In this document: in pieces, positions 1-12,489 of the stretch
Position numbering within the stretch: position 1 is the stretch's first letter
How the letters are laid out: every line of letters starts with the position of its first letter
From: an uncultured Pelagibacteraceae bacterium
Lineage (GTDB): Bacteria > Pseudomonadota > Alphaproteobacteria > Pelagibacterales > Pelagibacteraceae
Direction: 5' to 3'
Length of the DNA stretch: 64,000 bases
NCBI GenBank assembly: GCA_902580135.1
Contig: CACHJL010000001.1
Location: forward strand, 38,424-102,423
Notes under the pieces: model-generated
What the model saw: the letters and a program-made list of their open reading frames with translations, nothing else
Told to the model about the DNA's origin: nothing
Databases searched by the model: none
Translations under genes and position numbers: made by a program

Positions 1-871
1 GTACATTAGCTAAAACATTAAGTCTACCCCTATGAGACATTCCAATTTTAACTTCTTTAATTTTATATTGTCCACCTATTTTAATTATTTGCTCTAAAGC
101 TGGTATTAAACTTTCAGCACCATCTAAGCCAAATCTCTTTGTTCCTACAAACTTTGTATTTAAAAATTTTTCAAAACCTTCAGCTTGTATGAGTTTATTT
201 AAAATTGCATTTTTTCCATTTTGTGTAAACTGAAGAGAATTTTCATCTTTTTCAATTCTATCTCTGATCCATTTTCTTTCTGTTGGATTTGAAATATGCA
301 TATATTCATAACCAATTGGGCCACAATAAGTTTGTTTTAAAAAAGATAACAATTCCTTAATATTAGAATAGTCTTTATTTGTAATTCCATCTAAATAAAT
401 TTTACTTTTATAGTCTTCTTTATTAAATCCGTAACTTTCTGGATGAAGTTCGTCTAAATATTCAATTTCTCTTAACTCTAAAGGATCAACTTTTGAAATT
501 AAATGGCCTCTTTGTCTATAAGACCTAATTAAAGAAACTGCTCTGATTGAATCCCTATTTGTTTTTTTTATATCTATATTATCAACAAATTGGTGTTCTT
601 TTAATTTTGAGATATTTTGATCATTAATATCTATTTTTTTTTGCAAATCTTCAAAACTAAATTTTTTTTTATTTGGACTCCATGTAGGTCCGTTTATTTC
701 TTTTATTACTAAATCAATTTCTTCACCTACATCTAAAAAATAATTTTTCCAACTTTCTGGTAGGTCAGATTCTTTATTAATAAATTTTAAATACATTTGC
801 TCAATAAAAGTACTATTAGACTTGTTAAGAAATGATGTTTTATTGTAATCTAAATTTTTTGATGACGTCAT
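1..871 (-). CDS. sucA: 2-oxoglutarate dehydrogenase E1 component, N-terminal part (cut by window edge)
   Basis: An open frame runs from an ATG at 871 off the left edge, giving about 290 N-terminal residues. The thiamine-diphosphate E1 enzyme decarboxylates 2-oxoglutarate in the TCA cycle as part of the OGDH complex. The first residues after MTSSKN match the short N-terminal helix used for binding the E2 core, then come the RAVSLIRSYRQRGH helix, the PIGYEYMHI segment and the GMSHRGRLNVLANV motif near the edge, all typical of SucA. It follows sucC-sucD on the same strand after a 38-base gap, the usual alphaproteobacterial order. The C-terminal two thirds lie outside the window, so intactness cannot be judged. 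Confidence 0.95.
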   Translation of the reverse strand, partial: MTSSKNLDYNKTSFLNKSNSTFIEQMYLKFINKESDLPESWKNYFLDVGEEIDLVIKEINGPTWSPNKKKFSFEDLQKKIDINDQNISKLKEHQFVDNIDIKKTNRDSIRAVSLIRSYRQRGHLISKVDPLELREIEYLDELHPESYGFNKEDYKSKIYLDGITNKDYSNIKELLSFLKQTYCGPIGYEYMHISNPTERKWIRDRIEKDENSLQFTQNGKNAILNKLIQAEGFEKFLNTKFVGTKRFGLDGAESLIPALEQIIKIGGQYKIKEVKIGMSHRGRLNVLANV

Positions 872-909
872 CTATGTTATTTTTTCAATATAATACAAGA
901 AAAATGACT

Positions 910-1785
910 TTATTTGGACAATTTATTAAATAATGTTTTCCCAATTTCAGAAGGTGACTTTGCAACGGTAATGCCACATTCTTCCATTTTATTAATTTTT
1001 TCCTTAGCTCCTCCTTTTCCACCTGAAATTATAGCTCCAGCATGACCCATCCTTCTTCCTGGTGGGGCGGCCAATCCTGCAATAAAACCTACAACTGGTT
1101 TTTTAATTTTATGATTTTTAATAAATTCTGCAGCTTCTTCTTCGGCTGTTCCTCCTATTTCTCCAATCATTAAGATAGATCTAGTCTCCTCATCGTTTAA
1201 GAACAAATCTAAACAATCTATAAAGCTTGTACCATTAATAGGGTCTCCTCCAATACCAATACAGGTTGTTTGTCCTAATCCATTTTCACTAGTTTGTGCA
1301 ACAGCTTCATAAGTTAGTGTACCTGATCTAGAAACGATTCCGACTGAACCTTTTTTATGGATATTTCCAGGCATAATACCAATCTTGCATTCATCTGGAG
1401 TTATAATACCAGGACAATTTGGACCGATTAATCTTGAATTAGATTTTTCTAATTTCTGTTTAACTTTAAGCATATCGAGAACTGGAATTCCCTCAGTAAC
1501 ACAAATTATTAATTCTATAGATGCATTAATTGCTTCAATTATTGCTGCTGCAGCAAACTTTGCTGGTACATAAATCATAGAAGCAGTGGCTCCTGTGTTT
1601 TCTTTTGCTTCTTTGACAGTATTGAATACAGGTCTTTCAAGGTGAACTTGTCCTCCTTTTTTTGGTGTAACTCCCCCAACTAAATTTGTTCCATATTTTA
1701 TTGCTTGCTCAGAATGAAAAGTTCCATGAGATCCTGTAAAACCTTGACATATAACCTTGGTATTTTTATTTACTAAAACTGACAT
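910..1785 (-). CDS. sucD: Succinyl-CoA synthetase (ADP-forming) alpha subunit
   Basis: The 291-residue protein has the expected length for SucD. It opens with a CoA-binding Rossmann fold ([15 protein letters not shown], about residues 15-30), contains the [11 protein letters not shown] segment near 120-130, and carries the phosphohistidine in [17 protein letters not shown] (His at about 248). With SucC it interconverts succinyl-CoA and succinate with substrate-level phosphorylation in the TCA cycle. It starts only 3 bases after sucC ends, so the pair is co-transcribed and probably translationally coupled. Confidence 0.97.
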   Translation of the reverse strand: MSVLVNKNTKVICQGFTGSHGTFHSEQAIKYGTNLVGGVTPKKGGQVHLERPVFNTVKEAKENTGATASMIYVPAKFAAAAIIEAINASIELIICVTEGIPVLDMLKVKQKLEKSNSRLIGPNCPGIITPDECKIGIMPGNIHKKGSVGIVSRSGTLTYEAVAQTSENGLGQTTCIGIGGDPINGTSFIDCLDLFLNDEETRSILMIGEIGGTAEEEAAEFIKNHKIKKPVVGFIAGLAAPPGRRMGHAGAIISGGKGGAKEKINKMEECGITVAKSPSEIGKTLFNKLSK

Positions 1786-1788
1786 AAT

Positions 1789-2949
1789 TTACTTTATTGA
1801 CATAACTACTTTTTTTGCTGCATCTCCAAGATCTGATGCTGAAATAATTTCTAGTCCAGAATTATCTAAAATTTTTTTGCCTTCTTTATAATTAGTTCCA
1901 GCCAATCTAATTACTAAAGGTACATTTATTTTAATTTCTTTTGCTGCTTCAACTAATCCTTTTGCAAGAACATCACATCTCATTATCCCCCCAAATATAT
2001 TTATTAATATGCCTTTAACATTTTTATCAGATAAAATTATTTTAAAAGCTGCTGAAACTTTTTCTTTTGAAGCTCCACCACCTACATCTAAAAAGTTTGC
2101 AGGTTCTTCTCCGTATAATTTAATAATATCCATTGTTGCCATTGCAAGACCAGCACCGTTTACCATGCATCCTATTTTTCCATCTAACTTAATATAGGCT
2201 AGATCATATTTACTTGCTTCTATTTCTGTTTGCTCTTCTTCATTTAAATCTCTTAGATCTATTATTTCTGGATGTTTAAAAAGGGCATTATCATCAAAAT
2301 TCATTTTTGCATCTAAACAGACAATTTTATTTTCTTTGGTTAAGATAAGTGGATTAATCTCGACTAAGCTTGCATCTTTTTCAATAAACATTTTATAAAT
2401 TGATTTAATTAATTTTTGTGCTTCTTCATATGCATCCCGGTCTAAGTTAAATATTTCTATAATTTTTTTACAGTCATCATCAGAAATTTGGTCTCTAAAT
2501 TCGACTTTAGTTGTTAAAATTTTTTCTGGATTATTTTTTGCTACTTCTTCTATATCCATTCCTCCTTGATCACTCGATATAAATGCAATTTTTGAACTCT
2601 CTCTATCTACTAGACATGACAGGTAAAACTCTTTACTAATTGATGATGCTTCTTCTACATAAAGCTTACGAACCTTTCTTCCATTAGGACCTGTTTGATG
2701 TGTTACCAGAATTTTTCCAATTAAATTTTTTGCTTCTTTTTCTAATTCCTCTAAATTATTTACTAATTTTATACCACCAGCCTTTCCTCTGCCTCCTGAA
2801 TGAATTTGAGCTTTTAAAACATATTTTTCTGTATCTAAAACTTTAGCTTTTTCTAATAAATCTTTTACATCTGAGGCAAAAATACCATTGGGAACTATTG
2901 CGCCGTAATTTTTCAATATTTTTTTTGCTTGGTACTCGTGAATATTCAT
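1789..2949 (-). CDS. sucC: Succinyl-CoA synthetase beta subunit
   Basis: The 386-residue protein has the standard length and an ATP-grasp fold: MNIHEYQAKKIL at the start, KAQIHSGGRGKAGGIK (about 45-60) and the C-terminal CoA-ligase domain with GCMVNGAGLAMATMD and INIFGGIMRCD. It supplies the nucleotide-binding half of succinyl-CoA synthetase; the partner SucD follows directly. It begins 3 bases after mdh ends, so mdh-sucC-sucD form one tight operon. Nothing unusual is visible. Confidence 0.97.
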   Translation of the reverse strand: MNIHEYQAKKILKNYGAIVPNGIFASDVKDLLEKAKVLDTEKYVLKAQIHSGGRGKAGGIKLVNNLEELEKEAKNLIGKILVTHQTGPNGRKVRKLYVEEASSISKEFYLSCLVDRESSKIAFISSDQGGMDIEEVAKNNPEKILTTKVEFRDQISDDDCKKIIEIFNLDRDAYEEAQKLIKSIYKMFIEKDASLVEINPLILTKENKIVCLDAKMNFDDNALFKHPEIIDLRDLNEEEQTEIEASKYDLAYIKLDGKIGCMVNGAGLAMATMDIIKLYGEEPANFLDVGGGASKEKVSAAFKIILSDKNVKGILINIFGGIMRCDVLAKGLVEAAKEIKINVPLVIRLAGTNYKEGKKILDNSGLEIISASDLGDAAKKVVMSIK

Positions 2950-2952
2950 TAA

Positions 2953-5411
<2,459 letters not shown>

Positions 5412-5434
5412 CTGTAAATTTTTTAAATAAGTAA

Positions 5435-6208
5435 TTAAGTCGTTGCAAGCATTTTTTTTATCTCAGCGATAGCTTTTGCTGGATTTAAACCTTTAGGGCA
5501 AGCATTTGTGCAATTTAAAATAGTATGACATCTATAAAGCTTCAATTCATCAGCAACTTTTTCAAGTCTCTCTTTTCTATCTTCATCTCTGCTATCGATT
5601 ATCCATCTATATGCCTGAAGCAAAACTGCAGGACCAAGATATTTATCTCCATTCCACCAATAGCTTGGGCAAGATGTAGAGCAACAGGCACACATAATAC
5701 ATTCATAAGCACCATCTAATTTTTCTCTATCTTTTTGAGACTGATAAATTTCATCATTCTTATCTTTAGAATTATTTTTTAACCAAGGTTCAATTGACTC
5801 ATATTGTTTATAAAGACCATCTAAATCACCTATTAAATCTTTTTTTACTTTTAAATGAGGTAAAGGAAATATATCAATGTCTCCATTTATGTCAGCATGA
5901 GAAGTCGTACAAGCTAATCCATTTTTTCCATCCATGTTCATCGCACATGACCCACAAACTCCATGGGCACATGACTTTCTATAACTTAATGATGGGTCTA
6001 TTTCATTTTTTATTTTATTTAGAACATCCAAAACTTTAGAAGGACAATTATCCATATCAACTTCATAAGTATCTATTCGAGGATTTTCTCCTGAAGAAGG
6101 ATCCCATCTATATACATTTATTTTTCTAATATTTTTTGATCCAGTTTTATCTTTATAATAATGTCCTTTTTTTACTTTTGAATTTTCTGGTAAGTTTATC
6201 TGAACCAT
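5435..6208 (-). CDS. sdhB: Succinate dehydrogenase iron-sulfur subunit
   Basis: The 257-residue protein carries all three clusters: the 2Fe-2S motif [15 protein letters not shown] followed by a fourth Cys (about residues 80-105), and the 4Fe-4S and 3Fe-4S motifs [16 protein letters not shown] and [15 protein letters not shown] in the C-terminal half. It passes electrons from SdhA flavin to quinone. The start codon shares one base with the sdhA stop (TAATG-type junction at 6208), implying coupled translation. Confidence 0.97.
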   Translation of the reverse strand: MVQINLPENSKVKKGHYYKDKTGSKNIRKINVYRWDPSSGENPRIDTYEVDMDNCPSKVLDVLNKIKNEIDPSLSYRKSCAHGVCGSCAMNMDGKNGLACTTSHADINGDIDIFPLPHLKVKKDLIGDLDGLYKQYESIEPWLKNNSKDKNDEIYQSQKDREKLDGAYECIMCACCSTSCPSYWWNGDKYLGPAVLLQAYRWIIDSRDEDRKERLEKVADELKLYRCHTILNCTNACPKGLNPAKAIAEIKKMLATT

Positions 6209-7983
6209 TAATATACTCTTTCTTGTGGTGGAAAATATTGAACATCATTAGTAAGTGTTGATTTATGAACATCCCTATATTCAATTTTAGTCTCTTTGCC
6301 ATTGCACCATGTCAATGTATGTTTCATAAAATTGTCATCATCACGTTTTGGAAAATCTTCTCTTGCGTGAGCTCCTCTACTTTCTTTTCTATAATAAGCA
6401 GAGTCCACAGTAGTAATTGCTTGTCTTATTAAATTATCAAACTCTAAAGTTTCAACTAAATCAGTATTAAAAATAAGAGATCTATCTTTTACAGATATAG
6501 ATTTCATTCCATCGTATGTTTTTCTTATTTCGTAAACTCCCTCTTTTAGATTTTTTTCTGTTCTAAACACTGCGCATTTTGATTGCATGGTTTTTTGCAT
6601 TTCAAGTCTTAGTTCTGCTGTTAAAGTTTCTCCTTTAGCATTTCTCAATTTATCAAATCTATCAATACATTTTTCTGTCTCTGATTCATCTAAAACTTCG
6701 TGTGGAGCTCCTGGTTTAACAATTTCAGCTGCTCTTTTTGCAGCCGCTCTTCCAAAGACTACTAAGTCAATCAAGGAATTTGAACCTAGTCTATTTGCTC
6801 CATGAACAGAAACACATGCCGCTTCTCCTATAGCCATTAGCCCTGTAACTACTTTTTCAGATCCATTTACAGTTATTACTTCAGCTTTATAGTTTGTTGG
6901 TATTCCTCCCATATTGTAATGTACCGTGGGAACTACTGGAATTGGTTCCTTATTTACATCTACATTAGCAAATAATCTTGCAGCTTCTGTTATGCCTGGA
7001 AGTCTATTTTCAATTACATTTTTATCCAAATGGCTTAAATGTAAATGAACATGATCTTTATCTTTTCCAACTCCTCTGCCTTCATTAATTTCTATAGACA
7101 TTGATCTGCTAACTACATCTCTTGATGCTAAATCTTTGGCATTTGGCGCATATCTTTCCATAAATCTTTCACCTTTTGAGTTTACCAAATATCCTCCCTC
7201 TCCTCTAACTCCTTCTGAGATTAGAGTTCCATGACCATAAATACCGGTTGGGTGGAATTGAACAAATTCCATATCTTGTAATGGCAAACCAGCTCTAAGC
7301 ACCATTGCATTTCCATCACCTGTACATGTGTGTGCTGAAGTTGCAGAATAATATACTTTACCATAACCGCCAGTAGCAATAATTGTAATGTGAGATCTAA
7401 ATCGATGGATAGTACCATCATTTAAATTCCAAGCAATAAGACCTTTGCATTCGCCATTTTTCATAAGTAAATCTAAGGCAAAGTATTCAATAAAAAATTC
7501 AGTTTTATGTTTTAAAGCTTGACCATATAAAGTATGTAGAATTGCATGGCCAGTTCTGTCTGCAGCCGCACATGTTCTTTGAACAATACCATTTCCATAA
7601 TTTTTAGTCATACCTCCAAAAGGTCTTTGATAAATTTTTCCTTCCTCTGTTCTGCTAAAAGGAACACCATATTTTTCTAATTCAATTACAGCCTTAGGGG
7701 CTTCTTTACACAAGTATTCGATGCTATCTTGATCGCCTAACCAATCAGCTCCTTTTACAGTATCGTACATATGCCAACGCCAATCATCTTCCCCCATATT
7801 TCCTAGAGCAGCAGAAATTCCTCCCTGGGCCGCTGAAGTGTGGCTTCTTGTTGGAAATACTTTGGAAATACAGGCAGTTTTTAACCCAGCTTCACTTAAT
7901 CCAACTGCAGCTCTTAAACCAGAACCACCAGCACCTAGTACAACAACGTCATACTCATGATCTATAATGTTATATTCACTCAT
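6208..7983 (-). CDS. sdhA: Succinate dehydrogenase flavoprotein subunit
   Basis: The 591-residue flavoprotein has the FAD fold [17 protein letters not shown] near residues 17-33, the covalent-FAD histidine region [16 protein letters not shown] (about 47-62), the capping domain with [15 protein letters not shown], and the C-terminal [15 protein letters not shown] motif. It oxidises succinate to fumarate in complex II. The start overlaps the end of sdhD by 4 bases, in the order sdhC-D-A-B standard for proteobacteria. Confidence 0.97.
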   Translation of the reverse strand: MSEYNIIDHEYDVVVLGAGGSGLRAAVGLSEAGLKTACISKVFPTRSHTSAAQGGISAALGNMGEDDWRWHMYDTVKGADWLGDQDSIEYLCKEAPKAVIELEKYGVPFSRTEEGKIYQRPFGGMTKNYGNGIVQRTCAAADRTGHAILHTLYGQALKHKTEFFIEYFALDLLMKNGECKGLIAWNLNDGTIHRFRSHITIIATGGYGKVYYSATSAHTCTGDGNAMVLRAGLPLQDMEFVQFHPTGIYGHGTLISEGVRGEGGYLVNSKGERFMERYAPNAKDLASRDVVSRSMSIEINEGRGVGKDKDHVHLHLSHLDKNVIENRLPGITEAARLFANVDVNKEPIPVVPTVHYNMGGIPTNYKAEVITVNGSEKVVTGLMAIGEAACVSVHGANRLGSNSLIDLVVFGRAAAKRAAEIVKPGAPHEVLDESETEKCIDRFDKLRNAKGETLTAELRLEMQKTMQSKCAVFRTEKNLKEGVYEIRKTYDGMKSISVKDRSLIFNTDLVETLEFDNLIRQAITTVDSAYYRKESRGAHAREDFPKRDDDNFMKHTLTWCNGKETKIEYRDVHKSTLTNDVQYFPPQERVY

Positions 7984-8309
7984 AAGCTTAAATTTAATAA
8001 TACAATAATAGTAAATAAAGGTAATAATATAGCAAAAATATTTAACGTTTTGTTTGCGGCATTTTTGATTTTTTCATCATTTATATAGTCCTCAAATACT
8101 TCACTTATGCTTAATGCTGAAAAAAAGTAAGCAAATATTAAAAATAAACTAATAAAAAATTTTGAAACTTGTGATGATAAAAAGGTAATTATTTCATCAT
8201 AATCTTTATCATAGAAAGATACAAAATTAATAATAAACCAGAGCATTAATGGAATTAATATCAATGAACTTATTTTTAAAAATAACCATTTTTTTGTTAT
8301 TGCCCTCAT
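7980..8309 (-). CDS. sdhD: Succinate dehydrogenase membrane anchor subunit SdhD, divergent
   Basis: The 109-residue protein has three hydrophobic segments (about residues 10-30, 48-70, 88-107), and its place between sdhC and sdhA (one-base and four-base overlaps) makes it the second anchor of complex II. The family signature HxxxGxxxxxxDY before the third helix appears only as [13 protein letters not shown]: the Asp-Tyr of the quinone site is kept (Asp74-Tyr75), but Phe63 stands where the haem-ligand His is expected and Ser67 replaces the Gly. The whole subunit contains no histidine. Identity rests on position and topology more than on sequence. Confidence 0.85.
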   Translation of the reverse strand: MRAITKKWLFLKISSLILIPLMLWFIINFVSFYDKDYDEIITFLSSQVSKFFISLFLIFAYFFSALSISEVFEDYINDEKIKNAANKTLNIFAILLPLFTIIVLLNLSL

Positions 8310-8692
8310 TATAGAAACTGTCTCCCCAATGAATAAATAAGGATTGTTAATATAAATGAAAAAATAATAACAATTATACCTGTAATATTAGTTGTTTTTA
8401 TTTCAAAACCATAACCAAGATCCATAATTAGATGTCTAATCTCACTTAATACTTGAAAACTGAATGACCATGTAATTCCTAATGCTATAAATTTTCCGAA
8501 GAAAGAATTTAAAAATAATTTAATAATTTGATAATTATTTTCTCCTAAAAGCAAAAATGTAAACCAAAAACAAATTAATGTTATTGCTAAAATATTTATT
8601 ATTCCAGTAATTCTAGTCACTATCGATACTAAAGAAGAAATGTGCCACTTATAAATTTGAATATGTGGAGATAATGGATTGTTATTTTCCAT
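8309..8692 (-). CDS. sdhC: Succinate dehydrogenase cytochrome b556 subunit SdhC
   Basis: The 127-residue membrane subunit starts at MENNNPLSPHIQIYKW, the usual SdhC opening; an ATG five codons upstream (8707) is possible but extends further into asd. It has three membrane segments, the quinone-site pattern SIVTRITG (about 23-30), and the haem-ligand histidine in SEIRHLIMDLGYG (His87). It anchors SdhAB in the inner membrane. The start lies 11 bases inside the end of asd, so asd and sdhC appear co-transcribed, which is an unusual coupling of lysine/threonine synthesis to complex II. Confidence 0.94.
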   Translation of the reverse strand: MENNNPLSPHIQIYKWHISSLVSIVTRITGIINILAITLICFWFTFLLLGENNYQIIKLFLNSFFGKFIALGITWSFSFQVLSEIRHLIMDLGYGFEIKTTNITGIIVIIFSFILTILIYSLGRQFL

Positions 8693-9692
8693 AAAAATCC
8701 TTTTCAATTAAGGACTCTGCAATTTCTACAGCATTTAAAGCTGCACCTTTGAGCAAATTATCAGACACAATCCAAAGATTTATTGAGTTGGCTTGTGACT
8801 TGTCTTCTCTAATCCTTGAAATAAATGTTTCAAATTTATTTTCAGCTTCAACTGGGGTTATGTAGCCACCATCTTTATGCTCATCTACTAATTTACAACC
8901 TGGAGAGGTTGATAGAACATTTTTAATTTCATTCAAATTATATTTTTTATTAAATTCAACATTTACACTTAGAGAATGTGATACTAATACCGGTATCCTG
9001 ACACAGGTAGAAGTAATATTAATTTTATTATCTAAAATTTTTTTTACTTCATCATTAGTTTTTTGCTCTTCTTTTGTATAGCCATCTTCTAAAAAACTAT
9101 CAATGTGAGGTATTGCATTAAAAGCAATTTGTTTTGTAAAATATTTTGATTCTAATTTTTTATTTATAAAAAATTCTTGCGTTTGACTTAACAACTCATC
9201 CATCGGATCTTTTCCTGCTCCTGATACTGATTGATATGTTGAAACGACAATCCTTTTTACATTATATAAATCATGCAAAGGCTTAAGAGCAACTACAAGT
9301 GGGATGACCGAACAATTTGCATTTGCAATTATATTTTTATTTTTTACATGAATTAATTCTTTAGAATTTACTTCTGGTACTACCAAAGGTATATCTGGAT
9401 CTTTTCTAAAAAACTTTGAATTATCTATTACAATTGTTTTTTCAGCTGCAACATGTGCCCACTTTTCTGCTATCGCACTTCCTGCTGCAAAAAAAGCAAC
9501 TTTAACTTTTGAAAAATCAAATTTTTCAAGATCAATAACTGTATATTCGTTTCCAGAAAAACTAATTTTTTTTCCTTCACTTTTAGATGATGCAACGAGA
9601 AATAATTCAGTTATTGGAAATTTTTTTTTTTCCAATACTTCAATTAATTTTCTACCTACGTTACCAGTGGCTCCTACAATCGCAATATTCAT
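8682..9692 (-). CDS. asd: Aspartate-semialdehyde dehydrogenase
   Basis: The 336-residue enzyme has the NADP motif GATGNVGRKL at residues 7-16, the catalytic Cys127 in NANCSVIP, the segment STYQSVSGAGK, and the substrate Arg/His region RIPVLVSHSLSVNVEF. It reduces aspartyl phosphate to the semialdehyde, the branch point to lysine (see dapF in this window), threonine and methionine. It lies between dmdA and sdhC on the minus strand. Confidence 0.96.
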   Translation of the reverse strand: MNIAIVGATGNVGRKLIEVLEKKKFPITELFLVASSKSEGKKISFSGNEYTVIDLEKFDFSKVKVAFFAAGSAIAEKWAHVAAEKTIVIDNSKFFRKDPDIPLVVPEVNSKELIHVKNKNIIANANCSVIPLVVALKPLHDLYNVKRIVVSTYQSVSGAGKDPMDELLSQTQEFFINKKLESKYFTKQIAFNAIPHIDSFLEDGYTKEEQKTNDEVKKILDNKINITSTCVRIPVLVSHSLSVNVEFNKKYNLNEIKNVLSTSPGCKLVDEHKDGGYITPVEAENKFETFISRIREDKSQANSINLWIVSDNLLKGAALNAVEIAESLIEKDFYGK

Positions 9693-9713
9693 GGTGTTAT
9701 TAGAACTTTTATA

Positions 9714-10823
9714 CTAAATGAAAGGTAAATCACAAACTTTTCCATCAAAAGTTTGATCATTTATATCAATTTTTAGTGTTTGTGACACTTCCCAAAAAGG
9801 CTTTTTAATCATTGCTATTCCAATAACTTTTCCAAAATAGGGCGAATAACAGCCAGATCTTAATTCTCCAATTTTATTGTTATTTTCATCTTTTAAATCG
9901 ATGGATCCTGAAACATTTATTGATTTAGCATCTATTTGAACTCCCATTAATTTTCTTTTAATTCCTAAAGATTGAATTTTTTTTAAATTTTCTTTTCCTA
10001 AAAAAACTACATTAGAATCTAGATTAATATATTTATCGAAACCACATTCGAAGGGATTGTCATTATTATCCATATCATTTCCATATGATAACAGTGCGCT
10101 TTCAATTCTTTCAATAAGATTTGGGCACCCTGGTTTAACATCGAATTCTTTTCCCATATCAAAAAGATGATCATACAATTCTAGACCTGAACTAGTATTT
10201 TCAACATAAACTTCATAACCTCCTTGCTTAGACCAGCCTGATCGAGCAATCAAATGTTTCGTTCCTTTAAACTCAAAGTAATCAAAATCAAAAAATTTCA
10301 ATTTTGTTATTTTTTCCCCAAATATTTTTTCCATTAGCTTGAATGATTTTGGTCCTTGAACGGCCATTATATTTACATCTGGCTCAAATATATCAACCTC
10401 AAATTTATTCCCTATTGCCAAACCTTTCGCAAATAATATTACGTCTGAATCTGCAATAGAAATCCACCATCTGTTTATATTAAATCTAAGAATAACTGGA
10501 TCATTAATTAAACCTCCCTTATCATCTATGATTGGGCAGTAATAACATCTTCCATCTCTAGATTTAGATAAATCTCTACAAGTCATTAACTGAACAAGCT
10601 TTGCTGCATCATTTCCAATAATTTCGACTTGTCTTTCGCCAGCAACATCCCAAACTTGTACATTTTTTTTAAGATGATTATAAGAATCTTCAATAGATCC
10701 AAAAGCTGCGGGCAATAACATATGATTATATATGCTGTAAGCCGTAACACCTTGTTTCTCTATTCTAGAAGTATAAGGCGTGCTTCTCAATCTTCTTGAT
10801 TTAGCAATAGAAAATGTTTTCAT
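9714..10823 (-). CDS. dmdA: Dimethylsulfoniopropionate (DMSP) demethylase DmdA
   Basis: This 369-residue protein belongs to the GcvT/aminomethyltransferase family and closely resembles the SAR11 DMSP demethylase. Recognisable blocks are [20 protein letters not shown] (about 17-36), [47 protein letters not shown] and the ending VCDLPFI. It moves a methyl group from DMSP to tetrahydrofolate, giving methylmercaptopropionate. Identification is strengthened by dmdB and dmdC directly upstream on the same strand. A glycine-cleavage T protein is the main alternative, but no gcvH or gcvP is nearby and the blocks above are specific to DmdA. Confidence 0.96.
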   Translation of the reverse strand: MKTFSIAKSRRLRSTPYTSRIEKQGVTAYSIYNHMLLPAAFGSIEDSYNHLKKNVQVWDVAGERQVEIIGNDAAKLVQLMTCRDLSKSRDGRCYYCPIIDDKGGLINDPVILRFNINRWWISIADSDVILFAKGLAIGNKFEVDIFEPDVNIMAVQGPKSFKLMEKIFGEKITKLKFFDFDYFEFKGTKHLIARSGWSKQGGYEVYVENTSSGLELYDHLFDMGKEFDVKPGCPNLIERIESALLSYGNDMDNNDNPFECGFDKYINLDSNVVFLGKENLKKIQSLGIKRKLMGVQIDAKSINVSGSIDLKDENNNKIGELRSGCYSPYFGKVIGIAMIKKPFWEVSQTLKIDINDQTFDGKVCDLPFI

Positions 10824-10858
10824 ATTTAAGTGCTTAATATTTTTTTGTTATTTAAAAA

Positions 10859-12487
10859 TCAAGATAATTCCTTGACTTTTTTTCTAAGTTCAAATTTTTG
10901 GATTTTGCCCGTTGAAGTTTTTGGCAATTCACAAAAAACTACATTCTTTGGAACTTTAAATTTAGCAAGAGTTTCTTTACAAAAATCAATTAATTCTTTT
11001 TCTGTAACAGGTTTATCTTTTACAGATTCAATAAATGCACATGGCACTTCACCCCATTTTTCATCTGGTTTGGCTACTACTGCAGCAATAGATACCGAGG
11101 GATGTTTTGATAAAGTGTTTTCTATTTCAATTGATGAGATATTTTCACCCCCTGAAATAATTATATCTTTAGATCTATCTTGAATTTTTACGTATCCATC
11201 TGGATGCATAACAGCTAAATCTCCACTATGAAACCAGCCACCTTTCATGGCTTTATCTGTAGCTTCTTTATCTTTAAAATATCCTTTCATAACTACATTT
11301 CCTCTTATCATTATTTCTCCAATTGTTTTTCCATCTTTTGGGACTTCCTGCATAGTTTCTGGGTCCATGATAGTTACTCCTTCTGTATTAGGATATCTTA
11401 CTCCTTGTCTAGCCTTAATCTCATTTTGTTTTTCCTCTTCAAATTCATTCCATTCTTCGTTCCATGCACATTGTGTTACATGACCATAAGTTTCAGTTAA
11501 ACCATAGACATGCATTACTTCAAAACCAAGACTTTTCATTTTTTTAAAAATTATACTTGGCGGAGGAGCTCCTGCAGTTAAAACATAAACTTTTTGTTTT
11601 AACTTTTTACGGTCAGTTTCTGGTGCCCCTGTAATCATATTTAGTACTATTGGCGCACCACCAAAATGAGTTACATTATGTTCTTCAATTAATTCAAAAA
11701 TTTTTTTAATATCAATGTTTCTTAGACAAATCGTTTTTCCATTTAACATTGGTACTGTCCAAGGATAACACCAACCATTACAATGAAACATTGGTACAAC
11801 AGTTAAAAAATTAAGTCTATTTGGCATATTCCATGCGGTCGCGCTTCCTGTTGACATTAAATATGATCCTCTATGATGATAAACAACACCTTTTGGATTT
11901 CCAGTTGTTCCAGAAGTATAACTTAATGAAATAGCTTGCCATTCATCTTCGGGCATTTTCCAATTATAATCTTCATCACCTGTATTTAAAAATTCTTCAT
12001 ATTCTAAATCACCAATTTTTTCTAATTTAGATTGATCGGCATATTTATCATTTATATCAATTATAGTAATTTTTTTATTTAAAGCGCTTAAAGCTTTTTT
12101 AACTTCTGCGTGAAGTTGTCTATCCACAATCAAAACTTTAGCTTCACTATGATCTAAAATATATGCAATAGTTTTAGCATCTAACCTAATATTGATTGTA
12201 TTTAATACTCCTCCAGTCATCGGAATTGAATAATGAGCTTCAAAAATTTCAGGAGTATTAAAAGCTAGGACTGAGACTGTATCTCCTTTGCTAATACCAA
12301 TCTTTTCCAATGCACTTGCAAATTTAATACATCTTTTATACACCTCGCTCCAAGTATATTTTCTATCTTCATAAATTAATGCTTCATAATTGGGATAAAC
12401 ATCTTTTGCTCTTTGCAAAAAAGAAAGTGGGGTCAAAGGAACAAAATTTGCTACATTTTTATCTAAATTTGTATCATAATTACTCAT
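10859..12487 (-). CDS. dmdB: Methylmercaptopropionate-CoA ligase (DmdB)
   Basis: The 542-residue AMP-forming acyl-CoA synthetase has the P-loop SYTSGTTGNPKGVVYHH (about 189-205), VYGLTETYGHVTQCAW, GGWFHSGDLAVMHPDGY, and the C-terminal lysine motif KTSTGKIQKFELRKK. As a family it activates short- and medium-chain acids. Placement between dmdC (2-base gap) and dmdA supports the DmdB role: activation of methylmercaptopropionate with CoA, step 2 of DMSP demethylation. Without the neighbours it would only be called a fatty acid-CoA ligase. Confidence 0.88.
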   Translation of the reverse strand: MSNYDTNLDKNVANFVPLTPLSFLQRAKDVYPNYEALIYEDRKYTWSEVYKRCIKFASALEKIGISKGDTVSVLAFNTPEIFEAHYSIPMTGGVLNTINIRLDAKTIAYILDHSEAKVLIVDRQLHAEVKKALSALNKKITIIDINDKYADQSKLEKIGDLEYEEFLNTGDEDYNWKMPEDEWQAISLSYTSGTTGNPKGVVYHHRGSYLMSTGSATAWNMPNRLNFLTVVPMFHCNGWCYPWTVPMLNGKTICLRNIDIKKIFELIEEHNVTHFGGAPIVLNMITGAPETDRKKLKQKVYVLTAGAPPPSIIFKKMKSLGFEVMHVYGLTETYGHVTQCAWNEEWNEFEEEKQNEIKARQGVRYPNTEGVTIMDPETMQEVPKDGKTIGEIMIRGNVVMKGYFKDKEATDKAMKGGWFHSGDLAVMHPDGYVKIQDRSKDIIISGGENISSIEIENTLSKHPSVSIAAVVAKPDEKWGEVPCAFIESVKDKPVTEKELIDFCKETLAKFKVPKNVVFCELPKTSTGKIQKFELRKKVKELS

Positions 12488-12489
12488 AA

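Noticed and set aside
5794-6039. 81-codon plus-strand open frame inside sdhB
   Set aside because: It is antisense to the iron-sulfur subunit, has His/Leu-rich composition from the complementary strand and no start signal.
9714-10823. Annotation as glycine cleavage T protein
   Set aside because: Same fold, but the sequence blocks match DMSP demethylase and the neighbours are dmdB and dmdC, with no gcvH or gcvP.
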